64,000 nt of DNA, from positions 19,959 through 83,958 of the forward strand of contig RFGF01000018.1 of NCBI GenBank assembly GCA_003695915.1, given 5' to 3'. Position numbers and translations under genes: made by a program. The notes beneath the pieces were generated by a model that did not search any database, had not been told where the DNA came from, and was given only the letters and a program-made list of their open reading frames with translations. Numbering within the stretch: the stretch's first letter is position 1; each line of letters opens with the position of its first letter. Shown here one piece after another: positions 35,453 to 43,662 of this stretch. The DNA comes from Nitrospirota bacterium (lineage in GTDB: Bacteria; Nitrospirota; Nitrospiria; Nitrospirales; UBA8639).

Positions 35453-36460
35453 CTATCGGAGGCGAAATCCTTCGCAGAGCGGATCTTCAGGATCTAGGAC
35501 GAACTCGTGTTGGCCTGTCAGAAAAGCCCGACCCTCGATTTCAGGAATAATGGCAGGGCGGTTGTGATAGTCGAGAGCCTGGACCATGCGGCCTGTAAAC
35601 GTCGTCCCCAGGATGCTTTCGCATACCCACGGCTCATCCATGCTCTGAATCCCGCGAGCAGCCCGAATCGCCAAATGGGCGCTGACCCCGGTGCCTGTTG
35701 GAGACCGATCCAGTGCGCCATCGGCAAAAATACATACATGACGACACCGAGCCTCCGCTCGCTCGGGCATCCCCCAGAAAATCGTGCCATACAAAAATCC
35801 AAGCTCCGGCTCTTCCGGGTGGACAATCTGCCGGCTCCGAGCAATTGCTGTCTTGATCTCCATCCCCAATTGCCTGAGCGCACTCGCATGCTCCGGCTTC
35901 AACTCGGCTCCGACGTCTTCCGCTCGACAGAAGGCGTAAAACGCTCCGCCAAAAGCCAAATCGTATCGCACTCGGCCGACACCGGACACATCAACGGTTT
36001 CATCTAACGCCACGACGAACGAGGGAACATTCCGGAACGCTACGGACCGTACGCGCCCATCTCGAATCACCGCCTTCGCCTGAACGAGGCCGCTCGGTGT
36101 TTCTATGCGCACCGTGGCTGACGATCCCTTTTCAGAAACGAGTCCATGCTCTATCAGCACGCTCACCAAACCAATGATGCCATGCCCACACATGGTGCTA
36201 TACCCATCATTATGAAAGAACACCGCTCCCACATCGGCTGCCGGTGTTTCGGATGGCACAATCAAACATCCATACATATCATTGTGCCCCCGAGGCTCGA
36301 AAATCACAGCACGCCGTAAGTGATCATAGCGTTCGCGGCAAGCTCGCCGTTTCTCCAGGATGTTCCTTCCCGGCAACTCAGGAAACCCACCGGTGATCAC
36401 GCGAAGCGGTTCACCGGCCACATGGACATCAAGAGCAGTGATGCAATGGCTCGACAACAT
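35453..36460 (-). CDS. Proline racemase-family protein, predicted trans-3-hydroxy-L-proline dehydratase
   Basis: The 335-residue protein has the racemase fold with LDVHVAGEPLRVITGG at the start, MCGHGIIGLV holding catalytic Cys91, and DRSPTGTGVSAHLA, where the second catalytic Cys of proline racemase and 4-hydroxyproline epimerase is Thr255. In characterised members, Cys at the first site and Thr at the second marks trans-3-hydroxy-L-proline dehydratase, which forms pyrroline-2-carboxylate. Function is predicted from that residue. It lies 57 bp downstream of a 2OG-Fe(II) oxygenase on the same strand. Confidence 0.85.
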   Translation of the reverse strand: MLSSHCITALDVHVAGEPLRVITGGFPELPGRNILEKRRACRERYDHLRRAVIFEPRGHNDMYGCLIVPSETPAADVGAVFFHNDGYSTMCGHGIIGLVSVLIEHGLVSEKGSSATVRIETPSGLVQAKAVIRDGRVRSVAFRNVPSFVVALDETVDVSGVGRVRYDLAFGGAFYAFCRAEDVGAELKPEHASALRQLGMEIKTAIARSRQIVHPEEPELGFLYGTIFWGMPERAEARCRHVCIFADGALDRSPTGTGVSAHLAIRAARGIQSMDEPWVCESILGTTFTGRMVQALDYHNRPAIIPEIEGRAFLTGQHEFVLDPEDPLCEGFRLR

Positions 36461-36517
36461 ACATGCCGACTATCTTAGGCGATACGGGATGGAGCGAAGA
36501 CAAAGGTAAAGAAATGC

Positions 36518-37174
36518 TTAGGAGTCATGTTCCGTCATAAACCATCCAGCAATCGACAGCCGTTTTCGATCTCCCGCCAGCAGATCAACCCGACACACCC
36601 GGTGAAATCGCGGAACGGTGAAAATCACCAATGAGCCCGGTGCCGGCAGGATGCAATGCGTGATCGACAAGTGTCGCTGGCCGCCTTTTCGAGCCTTGTC
36701 CGCGTAGATAATCAGTTCTCCTCCCCAATCAGGATGCCATTCCTCATGAAAATAAGTCGCCAAAGCCAAGCGCCGACGCGGAGGACGAATTCCTTGAGAG
36801 GCTACATACGCTTCATCAGTATCATCGTGCGTGGAGAGACAATCACCGACAGCATAGGCATAGTAATTGAAATTGACGTGACGGGCGCGGATTCCCGGAA
36901 AAGATTCCACGTAGGCGGCAACACACGGAAGCCCCACACGTCCCAGGAAATACTCCGCTTCCTGTGGCCCGATCGTCGCTTTCAGCCAATTCCCACAGTT
37001 GGGAAAAGCTCGAGCCACCAGCGGCAGGTTGCTCAATGATGTCCATTGCGACTTCGTCATGGCCTTTCGGAATCGTGCCATTTCCTCAGGCGACCAAAAG
37101 TCTTCCAAAACGAGAACGGGATCATCACGAAAGGAAAATTTCCATGGATTGAAGTCCTGAAACCGAACGTTCAT
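36518..37174 (-). CDS. 2-oxoglutarate/Fe(II)-dependent oxygenase, prolyl-hydroxylase-like
   Basis: About 218 residues from the ATG at 37174 (AGG-rich SD upstream). The double-stranded beta-helix carries His116-x-Asp118 in STHDDTDEAY, a distal His191 in PRFHRVCRVD, and Arg205 in KRLSIAGWF to bind 2-oxoglutarate. NYYAYAVGDCLSTH and HPDWGGELIIY match the prolyl-4-hydroxylase-like group. The substrate is not evident. Its neighbour is a predicted hydroxyproline dehydratase, so hydroxylation of proline or of a protein prolyl residue is a testable inference. Confidence 0.82.
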   Translation of the reverse strand: MNVRFQDFNPWKFSFRDDPVLVLEDFWSPEEMARFRKAMTKSQWTSLSNLPLVARAFPNCGNWLKATIGPQEAEYFLGRVGLPCVAAYVESFPGIRARHVNFNYYAYAVGDCLSTHDDTDEAYVASQGIRPPRRRLALATYFHEEWHPDWGGELIIYADKARKGGQRHLSITHCILPAPGSLVIFTVPRFHRVCRVDLLAGDRKRLSIAGWFMTEHDS

Positions 37175-37602
37175 ACTCACCTACCTTTGTTGCGAATCTG
37201 TTCCCTGCTCACTCCAACGACACGAGGTCAGGAGGGACATATCGTCAACCCTACCGATTGCACGCCCTCTCCGTAGCCACAACACCTGCCCTTACCCCTC
37301 CCGCTATCAAACCATGAATGATGTTCGACAGTCTATCGCCTCATCCCGATGCTTGCTCCATACGCAGCCTCCTGACACCCAACTGAAGAGGCCGATTCTG
37401 TTGTGAAGTCCTGCATTCCTGGCAGATGCATCCCTTCAACACCCCATGGTTCTTGCGGTCGCCATCGTTAACTTGCCTTGATACCAGACCGAGAATGTCT
37501 TCAGATCGCAAGCCCGTGACAAACAATGCCTGTCAATGTCGCTCGAACATTGTCGAAGGCCGTCGGGATTAGAACGCTCAAATCAAGGCAGGGCTCCCTC
37601 CT
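37175..37602. other. Intergenic region between divergent genes
   Basis: This 428-bp gap separates the oxygenase (minus) from the CBS protein (plus). No convincing ORF, strong hairpin or repeat is visible. Promoters for both directions are presumably here but none is clear. Confidence 0.4.
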
Positions 37603-38067
37603 ATGAATGAGATGGCCGTTGAATCAATCATGACCACTCACATCACGACCGTAGACATGGACGATCCGCTCAAGAAGATCGGAGATATTTTTCGTCAAGC
37701 CCGATTCCATCACTTATTGGTCCTCAACGACGGAAAACTTATCGGGATCATTTCGGATCGTGATTTTCTCAAAGAAATCAGCCCGTATGTAGGAACGTTA
37801 TCCGAAACGACGCGGGACCGGGCCACACTCGACAAACGGGCACATCAAATTATGACCCGCAACCCTGTCGTGGTGAGCAAAGAGACGCCCCTTCGAACAG
37901 CAGCACAAATCCTTCTCGAACGACAGATTTCGTGTCTCCCGGTGATCGGGCCTGACAAAGAAATTTTGGGCATCATTACATGGAAGGATCTTTTACGAGC
38001 CTTGATGAATTCACAACCCTCTTCGGATCCTACCCTTAGCGCCAAGCCTTCGTATGTCGATCGATAA
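37603..38067 (+). CDS. CBS-domain pair protein
   Basis: The 154-residue protein has two CBS repeats: VESIMTTHITTVDMDDPLKK through LIGIISDRDFLKE, and AHQIMTRNPVVVSKETPLRT through ILGIITWKDLLRAL. Nothing else is fused. Such stand-alone modules bind adenine nucleotides and often regulate a partner. AGGG eight bases before the ATG at 37603 supports the start; an ATG at 37612 is also possible. No partner is obvious nearby. Confidence 0.9.
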   Translation: MNEMAVESIMTTHITTVDMDDPLKKIGDIFRQARFHHLLVLNDGKLIGIISDRDFLKEISPYVGTLSETTRDRATLDKRAHQIMTRNPVVVSKETPLRTAAQILLERQISCLPVIGPDKEILGIITWKDLLRALMNSQPSSDPTLSAKPSYVDR

Positions 38068-38392
38068 CCCTCTCCGAAGATGCCTCTACATTATACCCTT
38101 ACCCTATCTAGCCCCCCACCGATGAAAGCAAGCCGGATATCTCTCACCGATCAACGGCTGTAGTTCCGCTGGTTTCCCACGAACACATACGCGCATTTCG
38201 GATGGTGCTCGATGAGCCTCCTCTTTACGTGCCGGCGCACCCTGCTACCGGACAGAGAAACAGGCGAGCTTACAATCATTATCAGCCATTATCAGCTCGC
38301 AACGCTCAAGGCTTGCGATCTTTCCACTGCAGGCCACGCTCTTCTGCATAACATGGCTTCTTCATGCCGTCCATCACACTCTCTTTTTTTCT
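38068..38392. other. Intergenic region between convergent genes
   Basis: This 325-bp gap lies between the ends of the CBS and HPF-fusion genes. The only pattern noticed is a short imperfect repeat (CATTATCAGC-like) around 38276-38296. No gene is supported. Confidence 0.4.
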
Positions 38393-38980
38393 TTATGGTA
38401 AGACCGGCGGAGGATTTACCGTGGTCGCCTGAGGCCCCTTTTCTCCTTCCTCGATATTGAACACGACTTCCATGCCGTCCTCCAAGTCCTCAAAGCTCAT
38501 GCCATGAACGGCGTTTCGATGAAAGTACACTTCGCCCCCGCCATCCTGAAGAATGAACCCATACCCCGCTTCCGGAAAAATCCTGGAAATCACCCCATGA
38601 TAGGGCGGAACCGGAGGGATCCGAATTTCTCTGGCTGGCCGCTGTTTTTCGCGATAGCGTCGCAATTCGACCTCGACACCGTGGAATGCCGCACGCATGG
38701 CCTCTTCGAACGTTTTTTTCTCCTTTCGAGCCGTCAGTGTATGCCGACCAGGCATCGTCACGACCACCATCGCATCTGCGACATTCCGAGCCTTTTTATG
38801 ATGCGTATTCTTCGTCAGCGTGACACGAGCATGGATAATGTCATGAAATTTAGCCTGCAAATCGGCGATCCGCGCCTCGATTTCTTCCTTCCATCGAGGT
38901 GTCAATTCCACGTTTCGGCATTCAATATGAAGATCGACCGGCTTGATGGGCCCTTTGATATGTTCCGCTGCTTGTATCAT
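38393..38980 (-). CDS. HPF/RaiA-type ribosome-binding protein fused to a cold-shock domain
   Basis: The 195-residue protein starts after a strong AAGGAGG. Residues 15-112 match the ribosome hibernation factor domain (VDLHIECRNVELTPRWKEEI, HARVTLTKNTHHKKARN, EEAMRAAFHGVEVELRRYRE). Residues about 127-190 are a cold-shock domain (HGVISRIFPEAGYGFILQD, then GEVYFHRNAV and DGMEVVFNIEEGEKGPQA), with RNP-type aromatic residues conserved. The combination predicts binding to both the ribosomal decoding region and single-stranded RNA, probably in stress or stationary phase. Role inferred from domains. Confidence 0.9.
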   Translation of the reverse strand: MIQAAEHIKGPIKPVDLHIECRNVELTPRWKEEIEARIADLQAKFHDIIHARVTLTKNTHHKKARNVADAMVVVTMPGRHTLTARKEKKTFEEAMRAAFHGVEVELRRYREKQRPAREIRIPPVPPYHGVISRIFPEAGYGFILQDGGGEVYFHRNAVHGMSFEDLEDGMEVVFNIEEGEKGPQATTVNPPPVLP

Positions 38981-39016
38981 CTCGCTTCCTCCTTTCCGCT
39001 GCTTGAGAGGTCACTA

Positions 39017-39046
39017 TATAAATAGGGCCAATCTTCTAAGAGTCAA
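39017..39046 (-). promoter_or_regulatory. Sigma-70-like promoter for the HPF fusion, inside a 350-bp gap
   Basis: On the minus strand TTGACT (39046-39041) and TTTATA (39022-39017) are 18 bp apart; TATTTA gives a 16-bp alternative. Transcription would start about 30 bp before the ATG at 38980. The rest of the gap 38981-39330 shows no gene. Confidence 0.5.
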
Positions 39047-39330
39047 TTCTTGAGAAAATCATCCCTCGATCGACTTGTTTAAAGCGGAAAGAGAAAGGTC
39101 CGGAACGTCGCTGTCCGAAATCGAAAGCAAACTGGTTAACCCGCTGATTTCCGACAATGGACAATGCGAGACCCGCACTCAACATGCTCGCTTTAAGATC
39201 GTGTCTCCTGACCGGTAGGCGAAGTGCCGGGCATCGAGAAGATTTGCTGCCGGTTCATCGTCGTCGTTCGTGCATTGCCAATTGCCAAAGCCGATATTGC
39301 GCAAATGTCTTTCGGGGTATTCGTCTCGAC

Positions 39331-40335
39331 TTACCAAGGCACGCCCACTTCACGAAGAAGGCTCATCGGGCCATATTGCTTGACGAGTTCCAATTGCTCC
39401 CGATCTTTGACCAAGAATGCGCCGGCAAACCCGAGACTATTGATCGAGATATCCCGGAAACATTCTTTCGATCGTGGCACGAGCAGCATCTCTTGCCGGG
39501 TGATCAACAAATTGTAGGGGCTGAGCTGTCCTGTATCGCCAAAGCACTTCACTCCTGCTTCCTGGCACATCGCTTGATAGCAGGTGTGTAATTCTACCGC
39601 TTGCTCCGCTGGTGTCCTGTGCTCCAAGGGGGCAATCCGGCACAGCACATGTCGAAAGGGGAAAGCTGGGGCACCGCCAAATTGCCCATGAAACTTGGCT
39701 TCCGCCAACACAGGCTCAATGGGGATCTTCGGCCCCTTGGGAGCAAGCGGCAAAGGAACCATCTGCATGTGCCTGTGCCGTTGGCTCGCCCCGGCGACCG
39801 GTCCGGCATTGTAAAATCCCAGCCCGTCAAACTCCACCATACATCGCCAGAGCGCTTCAAAGTCTTGGCGACTCAGTGGGGTTTCTTGGTCTTCATATTC
39901 ACGGGTCACCAGCAGTATATGGCCGTCGATGACGTTAAATTTGTTCAGGAGACAGACATGGGTCGATGTCACATCCGCGACGAAGAGCTCTGGATCATAC
40001 GGAAGGAAGGGATTCTGCGAGACGCCGGATACTCGATCATCTCTTCCGGTTGATTGCCCGACCGCCTCTTTTCTTGCCAAACTGGTCACGATGCGAACCA
40101 GAAACAAGACTCCCTTGTCCGACACAAATTCGTATTCAGTGGGAATCGGCTGAAGTATGCCTCGGCGATGGGCGGCCTGGACCCGGGCTTGAACGAGCGA
40201 CCATAACGATCCAGGCGCGAAGAAATGCGGAGATGGCGACTCGCTATGCTGGTCTCTATTCATGCGTGCGTCGGACGGCTGAAAGCCGCTTTTCCGGAGG
40301 ATCTGCCGCCTCCTGCTACGAGAGAGGGGTTTCAT
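39331..40335 (-). CDS. Ap4A phosphorylase / ATP adenylyltransferase-like protein
   Basis: Up to 334 residues. The HIT-like fold is shown by KFNVIDGHILLVTREYEDQE and the nucleotidyl-transfer triad GASQRHRHMQMVPLPL (His-x-His-x-Gln), plus SPYNLLITRQEMLLVPRS near the end. The family cleaves diadenosine tetraphosphate with phosphate to ADP and ATP. A GAGG four bases before the ATG at 40335 favours the long form; an ATG at 40263 would drop 24 basic residues that are not conserved. Confidence 0.85.
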   Translation of the reverse strand: MKPLSRSRRRQILRKSGFQPSDARMNRDQHSESPSPHFFAPGSLWSLVQARVQAAHRRGILQPIPTEYEFVSDKGVLFLVRIVTSLARKEAVGQSTGRDDRVSGVSQNPFLPYDPELFVADVTSTHVCLLNKFNVIDGHILLVTREYEDQETPLSRQDFEALWRCMVEFDGLGFYNAGPVAGASQRHRHMQMVPLPLAPKGPKIPIEPVLAEAKFHGQFGGAPAFPFRHVLCRIAPLEHRTPAEQAVELHTCYQAMCQEAGVKCFGDTGQLSPYNLLITRQEMLLVPRSKECFRDISINSLGFAGAFLVKDREQLELVKQYGPMSLLREVGVPW

Positions 40336-40433
40336 CTTGCCTCAGTAGGCCGGACTCGTCAATGTGGGCTTGCTCCTGTTCGCCGTTTCGAATATGGTGG
40401 TGCCAAACATTCGAGGGAGTGACGATTGCACTC

Positions 40434-40955
40434 ATGACCGATCGACCGAGAGAACGAGACAAGCGAATCCTCGTCGGCGTTGACGACTCCGATGCCACAA
40501 TTCGAGCACTTCATTACCTCGCAACCATTATTGAAGGGCGCAACGATTTTCATGTGTGCTTGCTGCATGTTCTTCCTCCAATTCCGCCAGAACTCCTGGA
40601 ATTTGGTGGCGCAGAAGATCCCGAGGCTGAACGGCAATTAAGCGAAGAGCTGAAACGAGCTCAAGCTCAATGGCTTGAAGAAGCCCAACAGGCTGCCCAG
40701 CCCGTTATGCAGCGAGCCCAAGCGGTGCTGCGAGAACGTGGCATCGATCCCCGGCAGATCGAGGTCGCATTTGCCGAAGCGATCCATCGGCCAGATATTC
40801 CTCAAAGCCTGCTCGATGCCGCCGGGCTTCGCCACTGTGGCACCATCGTGGTGGGTCGCGAATCTTTTCCCCTTTTGCAAGAACTCCTACACCGTCACGT
40901 CGGTGAAGAGCTTGTCCGAAAGGGTCAGGGGATGGCGATTTGGGTCGTCGAATGA
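40434..40955 (+). CDS. Universal stress protein (UspA family)
   Basis: About 173 residues. KRILVGVDDSDATIRALHYL at the start and the C-terminal HCGTIVVGRESFPLLQELLHRHVGEELVRKG match the UspA fold; the latter is a variant of the ATP-binding G-x2-G-x9-G(S/T) loop. A long charged helix (residues 55-100) is inserted. The ATG at 40434 is the best start, although GAGGGAG lies 14 bases upstream; a GTG at 40419 is in frame. It is divergent from the Ap4A phosphorylase-like gene. Confidence 0.85.
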   Translation: MTDRPRERDKRILVGVDDSDATIRALHYLATIIEGRNDFHVCLLHVLPPIPPELLEFGGAEDPEAERQLSEELKRAQAQWLEEAQQAAQPVMQRAQAVLRERGIDPRQIEVAFAEAIHRPDIPQSLLDAAGLRHCGTIVVGRESFPLLQELLHRHVGEELVRKGQGMAIWVVE

Positions 40956-41031
40956 ACGAATCAGGCGCAGCAATACAACAGATAAGAGAAGCGGTTCGCA
41001 TGCTGGTATCTCAATTCAAGGGAGGAAGACC

Positions 41032-41280
41032 GTGTCAACACCGAAACTTCTTGAAGAAGCGGTTGAGCGACTCGACATTGCATCGGCACGCATCGATGAA
41101 GTTCGTACCAAGCCAGTGACGCTGGAAAATATTCGAGAATGGCTGGATGCTTTGACGGATTACGCCATGGCCAGCACCGAAATTCATCAACTGACAAATG
41201 AATCGGTTCATGAAAAACTCCATGAATTGGCTGCCCGAATGGGCCTCAGGCATTTTCCGTCGCGCTCGACCCAAGAATAA
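41032..41280 (+). CDS. Hypothetical small helical protein, 82 aa
   Basis: A GTG start at 41032 has an excellent SD (GGGAGG seven bases upstream). The product is acidic and helical (STPKLLEEAVERLDIASARI, then NIREWLDALTDYAMASTEI), with a basic tail. No family recognised. It lies 76 bp after the stress protein gene and is probably in the same transcript. Confidence 0.65.
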   Translation: MSTPKLLEEAVERLDIASARIDEVRTKPVTLENIREWLDALTDYAMASTEIHQLTNESVHEKLHELAARMGLRHFPSRSTQE

Positions 41281-41406
41281 CAACTTCAGATGAGGCGATT
41301 CGTTCTGGGGCTCGGCGCCTAAGCATCACGATTCCTGAGTCCGCTCGCGATTTTCGCCTCATCGATCGTCAATTCAGTCGGACATTTCTGTCCACTGGTC
41401 ATTCCT

Positions 41407-42378
41407 ATGCAGGAAGGTGCCGACGCAGCCGAATGGCTTTCTCCCGTCGACGCGATTGCCCGAAGCCCAGGCGTCGTCCTGGTCATCGGCAGATCGGATT
41501 GTGGAAAGACCACCTGGATTCACTCTGCCACAAAAGCCCTGTTCCGCCTCGGAATATCAGCCATCGCCATTGTCGATGCAGATTTGGGTCAATCCACTTT
41601 TGGTCCCCCGACCACGGTTGGTCTCTATTGCGCAACCGATTCCGATAACTTCGACGACGATGCCGAACGTGGGATCTTTCATGCCGCAGCATTTGTGGGC
41701 TCGATCACCCCGCTCCGACATTTATTGCAAACGCTCACTGCGTGCCATCGACTGGTAGATCGAGCCAAACGATCAGGGGCTGCGATTATTATGGTCGATA
41801 CCTCGGGGCTGATATCTGGAAGTGCGGGATTCCAACTGAAATGGCGAAAAGTGGAACTGCTGGCCCCGCGGCACGTGGTGGCCCTGCAGGAGGAAGCCGA
41901 GCTCGAACCCCTGCTCTCGGTGATCGGGGCTGATTCCGAATTAGCGATCCATCGGAGAACGGTACCTTCCGACATCCGGCCTCGCTCACCCGCTGAGCGA
42001 ACCGCCTATCGCAATCACCGCTTTTCGATGTATTTTAACGATGCCCAAGCGCATACCCTTCAATTGGAATCGATCATATGCCTTTCCCCGCCCTATCCAC
42101 GGCGCAGTTGGTCTATTTCCATGCCACCCGTGCTTTCCCCGACCATTCTTCAATCGCTGTCCGCCGACGAACTCTCAGGGTGCCTCGTCGGACTCAATAC
42201 CGCCACAAACACCACGCTGGGGTTGGGTGTCGTAGAAGGACTCGATCACCCTGGTCAAGCTTTGAAAGTATGGACCCCTTTACACGATCTCTCGAAGGTG
42301 AGGCTCGTGCAATTCAGCGATCTTCGACCCGCTTTGCCTTCTTTTTCCCAAGACAGACCTAACGCTTCCCAGCAATGA
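41407..42378 (+). CDS. Clp1/Grc3-type polynucleotide 5'-kinase domain protein
   Basis: The 323-residue protein has Walker A GRSDCGKTT (28-36), then AIVDADLGQSTFGPPTTVGL and MVDTSGLISGSAGFQLKWRK. The DADLGQS motif is the hallmark of the Clp1 P-loop family, whose eukaryotic and archaeal members phosphorylate RNA or DNA 5'-hydroxyls in RNA processing. The C-terminal part (about 200-323) is a beta-rich domain without a known signature. Bacterial members are uncommon and undescribed as far as I know. It overlaps the next frame by 4 bp (ATGA). Confidence 0.85.
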   Translation: MQEGADAAEWLSPVDAIARSPGVVLVIGRSDCGKTTWIHSATKALFRLGISAIAIVDADLGQSTFGPPTTVGLYCATDSDNFDDDAERGIFHAAAFVGSITPLRHLLQTLTACHRLVDRAKRSGAAIIMVDTSGLISGSAGFQLKWRKVELLAPRHVVALQEEAELEPLLSVIGADSELAIHRRTVPSDIRPRSPAERTAYRNHRFSMYFNDAQAHTLQLESIICLSPPYPRRSWSISMPPVLSPTILQSLSADELSGCLVGLNTATNTTLGLGVVEGLDHPGQALKVWTPLHDLSKVRLVQFSDLRPALPSFSQDRPNASQQ

Positions 42379-42803
42379 CAATTCTTGTCGAGAGGGACAA
42401 GCATGCGGTTTATGCCGTGTCGAAGAGCGGAATGCGTCTGCCTTCCCCGGATTTCCCTCGCAATTGGAGAGACCGTCTGCCCGAAGGCATCAGTCCAAGC
42501 TATACTCCAGAGCGAATGCCCTCGTGGTGCTTATGGGATCCATTCAAATCCGCTTGGACGATGGTAACACTCAGACTCGCTCGCATGAGCTCCTCATCCC
42601 GGACCATTGCTTCGAGCACACCAAACCGAGGTCTTCACGCTTTTCTTTTTGACCAGCATGAGAAGGCCGCACTCAAAGCAGATTCGGCTATTTGGCGCCT
42701 GAATTGGATGACTATGCGAAGAACGATCGCCGGACGTCAACCTCCTAGAGCTGCCATGCACCCGGTCGTGTCGATCAAGGATCAAGGGCCTGTTTATGCG
42801 TGA
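42375..42803 (+). CDS. Uncertain ORF between clp1-like and cheR-like genes
   Basis: The frame starts with ATGA overlap of the kinase gene and its stop overlaps the cheR-like start, which suggests a real gene position. The first 45 residues (MTILVERDKHAVYAVSKSG and on) look plausible, but later composition is poor, while another frame (42464-42652) reads LVVLMGSIQIRLDDGNTQTR. A frameshifted gene is therefore possible. No family recognised. Confidence 0.35.
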   Translation: MTILVERDKHAVYAVSKSGMRLPSPDFPRNWRDRLPEGISPSYTPERMPSWCLWDPFKSAWTMVTLRLARMSSSSRTIASSTPNRGLHAFLFDQHEKAALKADSAIWRLNWMTMRRTIAGRQPPRAAMHPVVSIKDQGPVYA

Positions 42804-43641
42804 CGAAGAGGGCGTACGATTTCTCCAATGGTGTCTGCCTCGATTACATCTTCGATGGCCTGGATACCGGAAAGTTCGCCGGCAAGTGTATCAACGTCTA
42901 AAACGACGCATGAATGCGCTCGGCTTATCGTCTCTAGCGACATACCGGGAATACCTAATGGCCCACCCGGAAGAATGGCCGATGCTCGAGACCCTCTGTC
43001 GTATTCACATCTCACGATTTTATCGCGATCGAGGCGTCTTTCAGGTTCTGCAACACGAGGTCATTCCGCAACTGGCCGCTATGGTCTTGTCGCAAGGCGA
43101 ACACGAACTCCGATGCTGGAGTATTGGGTGTGCGGCAGGAGAAGAAGCCTATACACTGGCTATCATGTGGCACCAGGCCCTGGCTTCCTCCTTCCCTTCT
43201 CTTGCCATTCGCATTGTCGGTACAGATGCTGATCCACAAGCTCTCGAACGCGCCAAGAAGGCTTGTTATCCTGCAAGTAGCTTGAAAGACTTGCCAACAG
43301 AATGGCGGGAGGCGGCTTTTGAGATTTTGAATAAGGAATGTTGTCTCCGTCGGCTTTATCGGGATTCAGTCATCTTCTTGCAGCAAGACCTCCGATACGA
43401 ATGCCCTGACCAAACCTTTCACATGATTCTTTGCCGATATGTGGTCTTCACCTATTTCGATGAAGCTTTACAGCAAGAGACCCTACACCGCATTCTAGCT
43501 CGTCTGCTTCCGTCTGGTGCCTTGATTATTGGCCAAACGGAATCGTTGCTCGCCGACAGCCAGGGTCTCATCATCCCGTGGCCTGCACAATTGCGAATCT
43601 ATCGGAAGATTGATGAAAGTGCGCGTTCGGAGGCAACGTGA
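42796..43641 (+). CDS. CheR-type methyltransferase
   Basis: The 281-residue protein has an N-terminal helical CheR domain and the SAM-binding domain: HISRFYRDRGVFQVLQHEVI, CWSIGCAAGEEAYTLAIMW, IVGTDADPQALERAKKACYP, and FHMILCRYVVFTYFDEALQQ. The usual NVLIYF of chemotaxis CheR is RYVVFTYF here. No chemoreceptor or che gene lies nearby, so glutamate methylation of chemoreceptors is not implied and other targets are possible. It converges on pcm. Confidence 0.85.
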   Translation: MRDEEGVRFLQWCLPRLHLRWPGYRKVRRQVYQRLKRRMNALGLSSLATYREYLMAHPEEWPMLETLCRIHISRFYRDRGVFQVLQHEVIPQLAAMVLSQGEHELRCWSIGCAAGEEAYTLAIMWHQALASSFPSLAIRIVGTDADPQALERAKKACYPASSLKDLPTEWREAAFEILNKECCLRRLYRDSVIFLQQDLRYECPDQTFHMILCRYVVFTYFDEALQQETLHRILARLLPSGALIIGQTESLLADSQGLIIPWPAQLRIYRKIDESARSEAT

Positions 43642-43662
43642 CGCTGGTGATCGATCCACGCA

